Counted from the first letter of the stretch, positions 24,897 through 37,142 are shown. The stretch: DNA of 64,000 nt from Sialis fuliginosa (GCA_961205875.1 OY540822.1:15502501-15566500); one strand, 5' to 3'. Notes: generated by a model not told the origin, from the letters alone. Numbers and translations are program-made.

Positions 24897-26246
24897 CACT
24901 TACAAATGAATTGGGCACGTATGGTATAAAGATGTTTCTCTTTCGTTAATGAAGATGTAGACAAAGAACTTCGACTTTTACTTTTATATTATTTAATTTC
25001 AACGTTTTAATATTGTATTGTTCTACGACAAGGGACAATACAAAACTCAACCATTTGAAAAACATTAACAAATTAACCATACATATTAGTTTTATAATAT
25101 CCTAATGTCAATAACGTATAATACACATTTGTAGAATAACTAATCTGAAAATTTGAATTTAATTGCATTTTAGACGCGGAAATTAACTTTTTTACGTTTT
25201 GAAGGTAGTACAATCAGATTACAATACTTCCATTCCAGAGTCTAAAAAATAATGTGAATTTGGTTGATTAATGTTAAGATTTTTCTTTGATGATACTAGG
25301 ACAGTTGGTTATCCTTTATGTAATCTTTGTTTAAAATTTAATCGAGACACTAGGTGTATTAAGCTATAATAACAAAATGTAAATAAAAAGCAAACTTCGA
25401 TGTAGTTAAGTCTGAGAAGATACTGCTGGCTTTTACGATTAGTACCAGAATGTTAAGGTGGTAGTTATAGTAGCTCATACTTGGAAACAAGTTTGTGTTT
25501 AGTCTATGGCATGCTTTAGAAAACTAAATTAGATGTTAAATATAGAACCGAGTTCATTAATAATAATTGGTTTCCTAAAGTTTTACTAATTATTTATTAA
25601 CTTATTACCCACATTCTATTCTACAAAATAATAATAGAGAAGTAAAAGTACTACATGAAATATTTCTTTACTGCAACCCCATTTTTTTAATGTTGCGACG
25701 GCATATATTATTATATAATATAGATTTTATCATTGGGTTTTCCATATTCTTTGTGTGGGAGTACCAACTTGAAAATAGATATCGAAAAAAATAACTATAT
25801 ATCACAACAGTTTACAAAATAGATTTTATGTATTATACTATTTATCTTGATAAAGTTGCGAGAATACATTTATCAATTTGTCCTATATATTGGACATTCG
25901 GGTTTTAAATTCTAATACTATTATACTTTTGGTTTCTTTTTCTTTTTACATATAACCAATTTTCTATAAAAATATCACTTGTTTTTCTCAGAAAATAATC
26001 ATGAAATTGAATAAAAATAAATGTATACGAGGATTTTTATATTTTATTAGATTATTTTTATCAAAACATAATTTCTTTTCTTAATATATAGGTAAATACA
26101 TTTTAAACAAAAATAAATTGCGTCCGGTATATAAGACGTTCGGCCATGAAACATTAATAATATCTAACACCTTAAGGAGTTGCGGTAAAAATAAAAAAAC
26201 GAACACATTAATTTGTTATTACGTATAAGTTAGAAGGAATAGAGAA

Positions 26247-26420
26247 GTGCTATACCGGCGCGGCGCGGCGTCCGCCCGACTAGAACTGTTGGGAACGCAA
26301 CAGCCAGAGAGGCGTTATCGATCTGGAAAGTACAGAGCTTACGTGTGTGCACTGAGCTTTACAGCACGGTTAAGAAGCTTTCTTCCACGTTTGCAGTGGC
26401 GGCTTACGTGGGAGACAAGA
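26247..26420. other. GC-rich island, possible decayed coding or promoter-like sequence
   Basis: The stretch is strongly enriched in G+C and CpG compared with its surroundings (ACCGGCGCGGCGCGGCGTCC, then a mixed stretch to about 26420). A 65-codon open frame covers it on the + strand, but its product matches no family I recognise and is arginine-rich in a way expected from GC-rich DNA. I saw no transposon ends on either side. It could be an alternative promoter or first exon inside the plexin intron, or a foreign fragment. Confidence 0.3.
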
Positions 26421-26555
26421 AAAAAAAACTCAAACGTTCTGTGAGATGCGATTTAAATTAATAATTAACAAGACATTCAATTAAACAAAGAGTGTGGGAT
26501 ATTTTTTAAACATATCCAATAAGGGGTGAAAAGAACTCGTTTATTTACTATACCA

Positions 26556-26740
26556 ATATTATAAATGCGAAAGTAAATCTTTCTGTTTGTTACCTTTTAT
26601 TGACTAAACCACTGTCTCGATCTAAATAAAATTTAGCAGGGGATTAGCTTGCATGCTGAGGAAAGATGTATCCCGAAAAAAATTGATTAAATAAAAAAAT
26701 AGTTCGCAGACGAACTCGTGGTTACAGTTAGTATTGTAAT
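26556..26740 (+). repeat. Transposon tail, same family as 14535-14720
   Basis: The phrases ATTATAAATGCGAAAGTAA, TGTTTGTTACCTTTTATTGAC, AAATTTAGCAGGGGATTAGC, TTGCATGCTGAGGAAAGATG and GACGAACTCGTGGTTACAG occur in the order expected of this repeat. It is the most complete copy in the window. Its 5' part and boundaries are not visible. Confidence 0.65.
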
Positions 26741-27371
26741 AAATAAGTTAATCTTCTTTCTTTAAGTACTTTTATATTAGATTTGTTTTCTATACATATT
26801 TTCCGTACGCCAATGTAAGTATGTTTGTAAATGTATGTACATCTAGACATGCTACTATTTTGTGATATAGTTTGAAAACAATGCGAATTATATTGTTATA
26901 AACATTGTTTGCAGTCGAAATTTGCATGCATATGTACATATATAGTTTGTGTCTGCTACTATATTTACAGAATAGTTTTTCTTGTTTGAAATTCGAACAT
27001 CCTATACATCGTACACATGCTTCAACTTTGTTTGTCTTTTTTTTTTAGTAAATAAATTCTATTATGATTTACTTTTAATTTTAATTAAAATTAAATATGT
27101 ACAACAAAATTTTAACTATGATTTTTTTCCTAATGTCTACTAAAAAACTTTTTTGAAAAAGAATAAGTTTATAATAATTAAATTTAACAGTTTTTAATGT
27201 AGGTGAAAGCCAATAAATAAAGAAAACGGACTTCAAAAACTGTTAAGTTAAATTATTTTATTTTTTTCAAATTTTTTACTATACTTTTATCTGCATAAGA
27301 TAAAAATTACTCCAGACTAACAGTGTTAGATTTTATAAATAGTTAAAAAACATCTGCCAAGTAAATGCACA

Positions 27372-30013
27372 TTGCTTCCTCGTGCTAAATTCACCAAAGG
27401 TAGTTAATTATTCAATAATTAAAAAAAAAACGATAGTGTTTATATAAATTGCCTGGAATTGGTTAACCATTTAATTTTTATACAATTTTACTAAAAAATA
27501 TTAGTTAGAAATTTTTCTTAAAACGCACATGATTATTTTTTCATAATTTTTAATTTTTTGGAAATTTCAATCTAAATCTAAATTCATGCAAATGTCAAAA
27601 TGACATTTAAAACGTCAAAATGACATTTAATACTATATATCCAAGCAATATCAATTAAGAAAAACAAAACACGAATTTTTAAAATAAATTGAGATAAATC
27701 TTTGTAAGGGAATATTTTACAACAAACGTTGTAGACCCATATTATAGGAAATTTAATGCTCTACAAAAAATATTCTATAAAATTTTCACGTAACGTGTCG
27801 TTCTTAAGATATCTTGAAAAAATAAATATTTTGGCATGTCACCCCTCTCCATTACACACGATTTTGAAATGGGGCTAGGATAGGAGCTATATTTAAAAAA
27901 AAACTGGAGTCTCCTCGATCGCGCCAAGCTGACATATTAACTATTCAACTTTTTTTTTTTAATAGCCGAAACTGGAGTCTCCTCGATCGCCCCAAGCTGA
28001 GATATTAACTATTCAACTTATTTGTTAAATTTTCAATTTAAATTTCTTAATAATAGCCGAAGGAGCATACGAAGGTCTTCGGGCATTAGATAGTCTTAAA
28101 GATAATGGTGTAAGCTATATTTTAAAAAAAAACTGGAGTCTCTTCGATCGCGCCAAGCTGACATATTAACTATTCAACTTATTTGTTAAATTTTCAATTT
28201 AAATTTCTTAATAATAGCCGAAGGAGCATACGAAGGTCTTCGGGCATTAGATAGTCTTAAAGATAATGGTGTAAGCTATATTTAAAAAAAAAACTGGAGT
28301 CTCTTCGATCGCGCCAAGCTGACATATTAACTATTCAACTTATTTGTTAAATTTTTAATTTAAATTTCTTAATAATAGCCGAAGGAGCATACGAAGGTCT
28401 TCGGGCATTAGATAGTCTTAAAGATAATGGTGTAAGCTATATTTTAAAAAAAAACTGGAGTCTCTTCGATCGCGCCAAGCTGACATATTAACTATTCAAC
28501 TTATTTGTTAAATTTTCAATTTAAATTTCTTAATAATAGCCGAAGGAGCATACGAAGGTCTTCGGGCATTAGATAGTCTTAAAGATAATGGTGTAAGCTA
28601 TATTTTAAAAAAAAACTGGAGTCTCTTCGATCGCGCCAAGCTGACATATTAACTATTCAACTTATTTGTTAAATTTTCAATTTAAATTTCTTAATAATAG
28701 CCGAAGGAGCATACGAAGGTCTTCGGGCATTAGATAGTCTTAAAGATAATGGTGTAAGCTATATTTTAAAAAAAAACTGGAGTCTCTTCGATCGCGCCAA
28801 GCTGACATATTAACTATTCAACTTATTTGTTAAATTTTCAATTTAAATTTCGTAATAATAGCCGAAGGAGCATACGAAGGTCTTCGGGCATTAGATAGTC
28901 TTAAAGATAATGGTGTAAGCTATATTTCAAAAAAAAACTGGAGTCTTCGATCGCGCCAAGCTGACATATTAACTATTCAACTTATTTGTTAAATTTTCAA
29001 TTTAAATTTCTTAATAATAGCCGAAGGAGCATACGAAGGTCTTCGGGCATTAGATAGTCTTAAAGATAATGGTGTAAGCTATATTTAAAAAAAAAACTGG
29101 AGTCTCTTCGATCGCGCCAAGCTGACATATTAACTATTCAACTTATTTGTTAAATTTTCAATTTAAATTTCTTAATAATAGCCGAAGGAGCATACGAAGG
29201 TCTTCGGGCATTAGATAGTCTTAAAGATAATGGTGTAAGCTATATTTAAAAAAAAAACTGGAGTCTCTTCGATCGCGCCAAGCTGACATATTAACTATTC
29301 AACTTATTTGTTAAATTTTCAATTTAAATTTCTTAATAATAGCCGAAGGAGCATACGAAGGTCTACGGGCATTAGATAGTCTTAAAGATAATGGTGTAAG
29401 CAATATTTAAAAAAAAAACTGGAGTCTCTTCGATCGCACCAAGCTGACATATTAACTATTCAACTTATTTTTCAAAATAACATTTAAAACGTCAAAATGA
29501 CATTTAATATATCAATTTAGAAAAACAAAACACGAATTTTTAAAATAAATTGAGATAAGTCTTTGTAAGGGAATATTTTACAACAAACGTAGTAGACCTA
29601 TATTATAGGAAATTTAATGCTCTTCAAAAAATATTCTATAAAATTATCTCGTAAAATGTGTCGTTCTTGAGATATCTTGAAAAAAGAAATATTTTGGGGT
29701 GCCACCCCTCTCCCTTACACACGATTTTGATGATTTTGAAATGGGACCGTCCTCAAACCAAACCCAACCATCCGACCAAGTTTCAATAATATCGGTTCAC
29801 TGGTTCATGAGTTATGCGTGTGACAAGGATTCAGGGGACAGACGGACGGACGGACGGACACACGGACAGACAGACAGACACGGAACGAAAAGTGTTTGTC
29901 TTGACGTGAAACGGATAAATCAATTTAAAATTTTGAAATTGGAGAACTTTTTTTTTGTCTCAATCTGAAACGATCACATAGCTTCTCGTATCTTCGATAT
30001 TGCGAGGAAGCAA
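27372..30013 (+). mobile_element. Family B TIR element, enlarged copy carrying a 161-bp satellite array
   Basis: The left edge TTGCTTCCTCGTGCTAAATTCACC and the right edge ending CTTCGATATTGCGAGGAAGCAA are inverted at their outermost 11 bp. The same parts flank the shorter copy 37143-37811. Family B sequence runs from 27372 to about 27872, then the 161-bp array, then family B again from about 29471. The segment 27597-27872 and the segment 29471-29745 are copies of one another, so the array lies between duplicated pieces of its host. The right part holds a GACGGACGGACGGAC run (about 29839-29880) and an open frame across it that is not conserved. No target duplication could be recognised, and the left limit may extend further left. 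Confidence 0.75.
27904..29467 (+). repeat. Tandem array of a 161-bp unit, nine full periods plus partial ends
   Basis: The word CTGGAGTCT begins units at 27972, 28133, 28294, 28455, 28616, 28777, 28938, 29097, 29258 and 29419. Spacing is 161 bp each time except one of 159 bp, where TC is missing. A truncated unit (68 bp) precedes them and about 49 bp of another follows. Each unit contains TCGATCGCGCCAAGCTGACA, CTATTCAACTTATTTGTTAA, AGCCGAAGGAGCATACGAAG and GGTGTAAGCTATATT plus an A run. Units are nearly identical, which indicates recent amplification or homogenisation. Related sequence occurs twice inside the hAT element at 10710-11093. Confidence 0.95.
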
Positions 30014-32116
30014 AAAACGCGTGCGAACCGCTTATATTATTAAACTGCAAGAGTCCATTTTTTATTGTTTAAAATCCGATTTAATAAATGTTTACTTGGC
30101 TTACGAGGGCGGGAAATAGGGTAGGGAGTTGGGGATGTACTAAAAAACTGGACTCTGTACATTACATACAATCATCCATATGTTTCTATTCGTAATATGT
30201 TTTTCTCTATTTTGGTTCTCTATATATGGAAAGATCTGTTCCCCCTTCTCCCACTCATTGGATGAAGTGCATACGTTCGTTGATTTATTGTTTGCATCGG
30301 TGCTTTTAAAACTTTTTTTTCCACTGGTTTTCTGCTCTTGTATTTTGTACCATAGCGTGTAATCTTTTTCTTATTTTCGTTGTATTTTGTGATAAATTAT
30401 TACTTTATTTTTATTGTGTTTGAAAATTATATGTAACAATGTTGAATATTTATATTTAAATATGCAAATAACTTTTTTAAATGCGGTTTTATAATTTATT
30501 TCCTTGTTTGTTTGCTTTTTTTCACGAACTTTAAATACAGTTTAAAATTTTATTGTATCAGATCATAAATACAATTATTTTTTTATATTACAATACACAA
30601 TATACTGTAATCTCTCCATTTACGCGGTTAATTAGTTCCATAAAAACAGCGCATAAAATAAAAACTTTTTCAGAAAGGCAGAACGATTTACTCCTTAAAT
30701 AAAAATATACTTAAAGGGGCATTCTTAGTCGAATTATAAAACGTCAATTATATATATCGATAATGGGGATATGACCGTATTTTTAAAATCATTCATGAAT
30801 ATAATTAAATGGCTTCATTAAAAACGGGTTTAATTAAAAAAATATGAAATATGTACAACATTCCGCGCAAAAACTTACAAATATGTACACATGAAAAAAA
30901 CTTTTTATGCTATAAAATATTATCTTATAAAGAATTATAATTCAATACATTGTAATTATATTGTGATGCTCTTTATATAAAATTAATTTTAACAAAAGTA
31001 CAGTTATACGTCTAATAAACTAAAATAAATAGCACCTAACTTATTTATTTATAAACAATACTTTGTTTTCCTTATAACAGGTTTCTGTTGAATTCTTACA
31101 TTGTATTTATTTATCTCATTAAAAACTTATAACTACTTACAACAATTTTAATTTAAATGATATTTAAACTCATTTATCGATGTATTGAACTTAATACTTA
31201 TAATTAAAGTGAAAAATTAAAAAAAAGTATATAAACTAACAAAAAAATCTATATCTGAAATATAGAATATTTTTTTATAATTAATCACAACAATTTATTG
31301 TATTGTATAGTAATTTTTGAAGACACTGGTCAAGTATAGTACATTTTGTTGGAATTGTTCGCTTTTAAGCACTTATGGTCGAGCTTTTATAGTCAGGGTA
31401 TTTCTTCGATCAAACCCTTCATCAAATTGGTTCATTTTTAATGACTCTAGGGAAAGGGAAGGCGAACTTACCGTAAAAACTTGGGAATTATGTATCGCTA
31501 GAATAATAGCTTGTTGTCAGGTGTGGAAAATTTAGCTTGATTATGTTGAATATTTAATGTTTTTATGCGGGAACGTTTTACTTATTTGTAAGGCTTTTTA
31601 TTAATTATTTTCTTTTACCAATATTAATTTTCCCTCTTTTTACTCTCTACGTACATGAAAATAAATTTATTTTTTCTAGTTTACGTCATTTTTATACGCA
31701 TAAAAAGTTATTTAACTTATACAAAAACCGCCTGGTATAATAATAATTATTATTTTATTTTATCATTTCCTTTCACTAATATCAGTTTCCTTTTTTTTTA
31801 AATAATAATAAGAACAAAATAAATATAGGGATAGGCAAATATTTTTGACTTCGTCCGTGTGGAATACAGATTAGGTAATGCAGATTTCTGTTAAGATAGT
31901 CGATAAAATAACCTAATCTCACGTACAGAAGTATACACACCCATTCGGGACAAATTTCATGTAGATCAGTTCAGCGGTTTGTAATATTAGTATAGATTAC
32001 TTTATAACGATTTATATATTGATCACATAACATTTATTAAATTTAGGACACAATCTTTAAAAAAATAATTATTTAAAAGTAATTGATAATTAACATTGTT
32101 AATTTTAAATTGATTT

Positions 32117-32195
32117 AAGGCGTCTATACACCATCCAATCTGCAGGAATCCTGCAGATTGGATGTCAAATTGGGTGGTGTATAGAGACCTTTAGC
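32117..32195. repeat. Small imperfect palindrome with a perfect core
   Basis: The core ATCCAATCTGCAGG-AAT-CCTGCAGATTGGAT is a perfect inverted repeat. The outer parts (GGCGTCTATACACCA and TGGTGTATAGAGACC) continue the pairing with small differences and a few unpaired bases. It could be a tiny foldback element or a hairpin-forming transcript segment. No target duplication was identified. Confidence 0.7.
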
Positions 32196-32344
32196 CTACT
32201 AATCAACGAAAATGAAAAAATAAATATAGTTTTCGTGTGAAATGATTCGACTGTATTTTGTAATATATCGCACAAATACATATGTAGTTTATCATCGATA
32301 TTCGAGAAGGAAGGAAGCTCTAATACCGAATGAGACAAGTATAA

Positions 32345-32590
32345 TTAATTACATGTAACTATGACATATCCGTGTAAACGTGCTTCTGTAATCATCCTGT
32401 AGACGGATATTGGGATGTTAAGGAATGACGCACTGTTGCCAACTAAAGCACGTAAAACGGCCGCGTCGGGACTCGCGCATATGTCGCCCTTCTGTTGTTG
32501 ATCTGTTTTTAATAGTTTTAAAATCCACGTGCCTGTAAGATTTTCGATTAAAAAACACGTAAAGGCACTTGTACTAACTTTCGTGCACAT
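32345..32590 (-). other. GC-richer open frame of unknown nature
   Basis: An 81-codon frame on the minus strand lies in a stretch with more G+C than the neighbouring DNA (CGGCCGCGTCGGGACTCGCG on the + strand). I recognise no domain. It has no signal peptide, and splice sites of quality are not evident. It may be a fragment of a mobile element's coding region or chance. Confidence 0.2.
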
Positions 32591-32919
32591 ATTCTTTACT
32601 GCAAATTCGAATTTAAATACTTTTTCATAAGATACAGCTTTATTTACCTTCCTTCTTTCTATTCACTTTGTTTTTGTCTTTATTGATAAATAAGTTATAC
32701 GATATTTGTCATTTGTAGACGCTCACAAGGAGGGTTATGATTTTGACACTCTCTATATGCCCGTGTTTCATCATTTTTGGAAAATTCAAAATGGCAGTCG
32801 TCATAACAATATTATTATTTCAGATACCTACATATATTTATTTGCTTGTAAATAATGGCCTTAAATAAAAATAATCCTTTTAAAGACAACTTTTTTACTT
32901 GATAGTCGGGTTTTAGTTT

Positions 32920-33020
32920 TTTGAACTTTGTTTGTTACCTTTTCACGACAAAACTGTTGAACCGATTTTGATGAAATTTGGCAGGGAGATATATTTCATC
33001 CTCTGAAAAACTTATTAGAT
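32920..33020 (+). repeat. Transposon tail, same family as 14535-14720
   Basis: The stretch TTTGTTACCTTTTCACGACA, ACCGATTTTGATGAAATTTG, GCAGGGAGATA, CATCCTCTGAAAAAC is the consensus-like core of this repeat. Only the core remains. Confidence 0.6.
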
Positions 33021-34188
33021 TAAAACATACAAATTCCAGTTGTTATTTTTATTTAGAATACAAATAAAATAATTCAATTTTGAGCCGTAACTCCGAAGCA
33101 GACAGTGTACTCAAATGCGTGTTCGAACATATTTGGCTTTTAAAAGCATTTACGAGTAAATACATACATTTGGTTAATTCTATGCTGTCTTTTTATAAAT
33201 AATTTGATTGATGTTTATATAAATTTATTGGACGCGAAACGGTTCCTTTGTTCACGTTCATTTTTTAAAAGAATATTGAGTATTTGATGTATTGAAATAT
33301 CAGATGAGCATTCTCAGAATTATATAAGTATTTTTGCGTAAAAAAAACGTTATTTTACACCCATCATATTTCATTTGATTTGTTTATGAAATGGAATTTT
33401 GTATTGAATATTATTTTTCTTGTCTTTACCTTTTGTGTTGTTATATAAGCCAAACTAACTCGTTGTCCTTTTTCGTGAGATTTAAATTTTCTTTTATAAT
33501 AATCTTCATGTAAGGTAGCGTATGGATATAATACATTGTAACTCTTGAAGAAAATTGATATTCTTCAAACGATACCGTGTATGTATTTTAATAATATATG
33601 AACAAGATAATAGACGAAAAAAGTAAATTAAAACCTTATATGTACGATAATTTAGACGTTCGGATTTGAAGGGTTCATTCAGTAGAGATATATATAATAA
33701 AACGTATTAAACTTTTAACGATTTTTCTCGGAGCGGCGCTGTTTTTAAACCCAATAATAAATATGTGCAAGCCCTAACTTGGAAAGTTAATCCATATCGT
33801 TAATAAAAAAACGAAAACAGCTAATCCATAATTTTAAGTGCTTACGGTAAAATGTTGGAATTAGAATTTAGCGCTTGTGTTTATACACACAAAGGGTCTG
33901 AATGCTTTAGGATTAAACTTTCTAATGAAAATATATGTTTGAAAAATATTTAGTGCTCTGAAAATATTTGTCTGGTGGCTTACGATGGTCATTGGCTGAT
34001 TTTAAACTTGAAATCATATTTGTTCTATTCGTTAAATGAACCACTGCTACCACGAGACTTTCTTATACTATGGGACATAAATTATAAATAATAATGTATA
34101 AATTACACAGGAGGTTTTCTTTGCCATATCTATTTTATATATATATATGATCGTACAAGAAAGTTATTAACAAGTTTTATTGTTGCAG

Positions 34189-34289
34189 GTATCGAAAGTG
34201 AAAGTTCAAGAATGTAGCGTCTACACAACTTGCTGGGAATGCTTGGGGGCAAAGGACCCTTACTGCGGATGGTGTTCCTTAGAAAACAA
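34189..34289 (+). CDS. PlexB: Plexin, internal exon 3 of window (start of PSI domain)
   Basis: This exon has 33 full codons plus two bases and encodes the linker after the Sema domain and the first part of the cysteine-rich PSI domain of a plexin. The acceptor is TATTGTTGCAG, ending at 34188. The donor is GTAAGTG, starting at 34290, so the intron that follows is phase 2. Residues 1-8 (VSKVKVQE) lead to cysteines 9, 15, 18, 26 and 29. The spacing C-x5-C-x2-C-x7-C-x2-C, with D-P-Y-C-G-W-C at 23-29, is the hallmark of PSI modules in plexins and semaphorins. Vertebrate A-type plexins have D-P-H-C-G-W-C here and B-types D-P-Y-C-G-W-C, which with V-Q-E-C favours PlexB. The remaining PSI cysteines must be encoded further downstream. 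Confidence 0.95.
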
Positions 34290-36779
34290 GTAAGTGTCTC
34301 GTCCTCGTCCTCGTATATATCATATCATATATAATAAACACATATATTCTATATGTCAAACAGCTTTCTCAATTAAATCTTACGTAACACAATCTTGATT
34401 TTCAAATGAAAATGCAAAGTGTTAATTCTATGTTGTTAACCAATCCCAAAATTTCCATTAGTGAATTTTCTCATCTGATTATTTGATAGTTCTTGGTACT
34501 TGAAATGTGTACCCCCCTTTTCCCCACCACACACAAACCCCTTTCGCTTTAATCAGTAAGTCTGCTTCATTCCATTTTCAATTTAACCACCCTTCTGCCA
34601 TATTGCTGTTGTTTCATATCTTCTTCGGATAAGAACAAAGACAGAGATGCAAAGCAGAGAAGGAGACGAAAATTAAATTAGATAAAACATTTGGACAATT
34701 TATATCGACTTAAAATATTTACTGGAATTTGAATTTTCCTGCGAAAATTCCTCTTTTCCATTTCTATTAAGGAATTGTCCATTCGTTTGATATTTAAGAA
34801 ATTTTTAGTTAACCCTTTTGTAGCTCGACCGTAAAATTGCATTATTTATACTACTTTAACATTGGATAACAGGGAAAACTTTAATTTGAAAACTTTTCAA
34901 TGTACCTACTATGTTATTTCTTGTCTGCTTTTTTATTATCCTAGTTTTTGTAAGGTGGTTATTTCATTAATAAAAACATTAAAATTACCTACATATTACA
35001 CACACACGCACACAATAAAGGCAGTGTTTTTTTAGTTTAACAATAAGCATGAAATATTTATCGATCTATAAGTTTTTTTGCTCAGCAATGCCTTGTCGTG
35101 CTTGTAAATTCCACAATGATAATAAAAGGTGTGCGAGAAAAGTGTATAAACGAATCGTTTCGAAAGGTATTTGATGTCTTAGTGGTATGACGGTATGCGG
35201 TAATAATCATTCTTCCCGACATTTTTCCTGCTAAATGAAGATGATATTAATTTTTACCCACCACTATACGATTTTCTATAAAACCAATACACACACATGA
35301 ATATCAATCAAACTAAATATTGAATAAGTATGTGGTATACATATAGTCTTTCCTCCCGAGAATTCCCGGGATATTTGGAGTTTTTTTTCCAATTCCCGAT
35401 GAATGAATTTTGAAACACTACATACGTACATATATAGAAACATGTATATTATCTCGTACGTATAATACATTGTCGCGTGTTTCAAACAGTACGAGACAAA
35501 TTGAATTGTTATGTAATGTAAATTGTATTAAAATGTGAAATTAATTTAAATGTGTCATTCTTGTAAATAAAGTCCAGTTAATTATAAATATATTTTAAGA
35601 ACATCACTTAATTCTAAAAATAAACTTGGGAGTAAAACTTTTTTAGACATTTCACTCTTAGAAGACTTTTTGTAACTTTGTAACTTACTAAAATTGTCGA
35701 AATAATATAACACAAAGCTCGTTTTTGTTATTAAGATGTTGCATTCCTTTTAAATATTCATTTACTATTGTACGTAGGTACAGTCTGACTTAAAAATAAT
35801 TACTGATATACATACAGTTCATTTCAAAACTTTACTACCATTTCTGAAATTCGGCATTTTAAATGTAAAATGTAAATATTTTTTACTGCCATTTTTAACA
35901 GACTCATTTCAATCAATATATATATTCGGGCATAACTCCAACAAATACGCACCGATTTGCACGTTTTTTTTTTTTGTTTGATAGAATATACTCCCTAGGT
36001 AATCCCAAATAAATTTGATCAGAATCTGACCATGGACTTATTAGATACGTCACTCGAAAGTGAAACAAAAGATCGATTTTATTTTTATTTGAAATATTTA
36101 ATCCATATATAGTTATTGAGAAATATTGAAGTGGTATGTTTTTAAATGAACACACGCTATGTATTTGAGTATATTTATCAACCAAGAAAACAAATGAGGT
36201 ACTTGGATTCGACTATAAATAAAATATATGTATATACTAAGATATAGAAAATGAGTTTACCTTTCATGAAAAATAAATAATTGGATTTAAAAAAGCAATT
36301 AGTATCGTATTAATAATTAATTTTTCTTCAAGCATTTGTGTATTTTTATTATTTGTTGTATGTTTATAAAGTTCTTCCAATGCAAGTAAGATTTTCTAAA
36401 CGGTTAATTTCAAAGAATAAATATTGAAACAGATTTAATGTATACATAAATAACATTGTACTTATTTAATTTTCAATTCCGTTTTTCTCCATTAATATCT
36501 TTTAAAAAATAACTTAATCGGAAAATAAATATTACAGTATAACATTTTCAGAATTCAAATTAACTTAATTTCTATTAATTAACATTTAAAATTTAATATT
36601 CTCGTGTTATTTATTTAAAAAATGAAATAAACAACGTTTTAATATCCTTATATTTAATTGACTGTAACCTTATCCCTTATTAAGAATCTGGAACAATAAT
36701 ATTTATTTGAAGTCGATTCAAACTAGTAAGATTACGAAATGAAAAGTAAAGTAAGGTTGGCTTGATTTATATAATCGAA

Positions 36780-36990
36780 TAGTGCCCACCCCTGTTAGGT
36801 GCAGAACACCTGTGCAATGGTTTAATTATTTCTGGAGAGTTCCCGTAGCACGTAGAACATTAACATCTCGTGGCCAAAGATAGGCGCGGGTTTGATCCGG
36901 CCATGTTATTAACAAGTTGGTAGATTCTACATGCAAATGGTGTCGCATCATAGGCCTCCAAGGCCTCGTGCAATATTCGCCATCGCGTCG
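36780..36990. other. GC-richer stretch, possible old interspersed repeat
   Basis: This stretch of about 210 bp is richer in G+C than its surroundings (TGGCCAAAGATAGGCGCGGG, TCATAGGCCTCCAAGGCCTCG). It includes GGGTTTGATCC, which recalls a pol III B box, but the flanking bases do not form a tRNA T-arm. No ORF or clear ends are seen. Confidence 0.25.
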
Positions 36991-37058
36991 TTCGATCATA
37001 CACAATTTTTATTTACACGCAGTCTATGAATTAATATACTAGGATTTTAGTTTTACAA

Positions 37059-37120
37059 TTGGTCGTGTTATCGGTCAACGTTTTGTCACACATTGCAGTG
37101 GACGCGGCTTACACCCAGAA
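37059..37120 (-). repeat. Hairpin element family E, internally deleted copy
   Basis: The sequence TTGGTCGTGTTATCGGTCAACG through CACATTGCAGTGGA and then CGCGGCTTACACCCAGAAG matches the left arm, loop part and far right end of the other family E copies. Most of the right arm is missing. It lies directly upstream of a family B element. Confidence 0.75.
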
Positions 37121-37142
37121 GAGTTAATATATTAAAAAACAT

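Larger units (their letters stand above)
22904..34188 (+). other. Plexin intron, about 11.3 kb, phase 0
   Basis: The intron begins GTATGTAATC and ends TATTGTTGCAG. It contains a hairpin element (23139-23286), a three-unit tandem repeat (23881-24128), an (AC)16 microsatellite, a GC-rich island (26247-26420), transposon tails (26556-26740, 32920-33020), the large family B element with the 161-bp array (27372-30013), a small perfect palindrome (32117-32195) and a GC-richer open frame on the minus strand (32345-32590). I saw no plexin exon between the two flanking ones. The frame across them is continuous. Confidence 0.85.

Noticed and set aside
24655-24918. Minus-strand ORF with a C-V-C-V-C-V run.
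   Set aside because: The run is the translation of the (AC)16 microsatellite. The rest has no protein-like pattern.
27904-29467. Possible CRISPR-like or other spaced repeat array.
   Set aside because: The 161-bp units are contiguous with no unique spacers, and the DNA is eukaryotic. It is a minisatellite or satellite array.
29699-29968. 89-codon + strand ORF with a D-R-R-T-D-G-R-T run.
   Set aside because: The run is the translation of the GACGGACGGAC block of family B. The frame is not kept in the 37143-37811 copy.
36880-36925. tRNA- or SINE-like B box (GGGTTTGATCC) with an upstream A-box-like TGGCCAAAGATAGG.
   Set aside because: The boxes are far too close, and no T-stem or acceptor stem can be formed.
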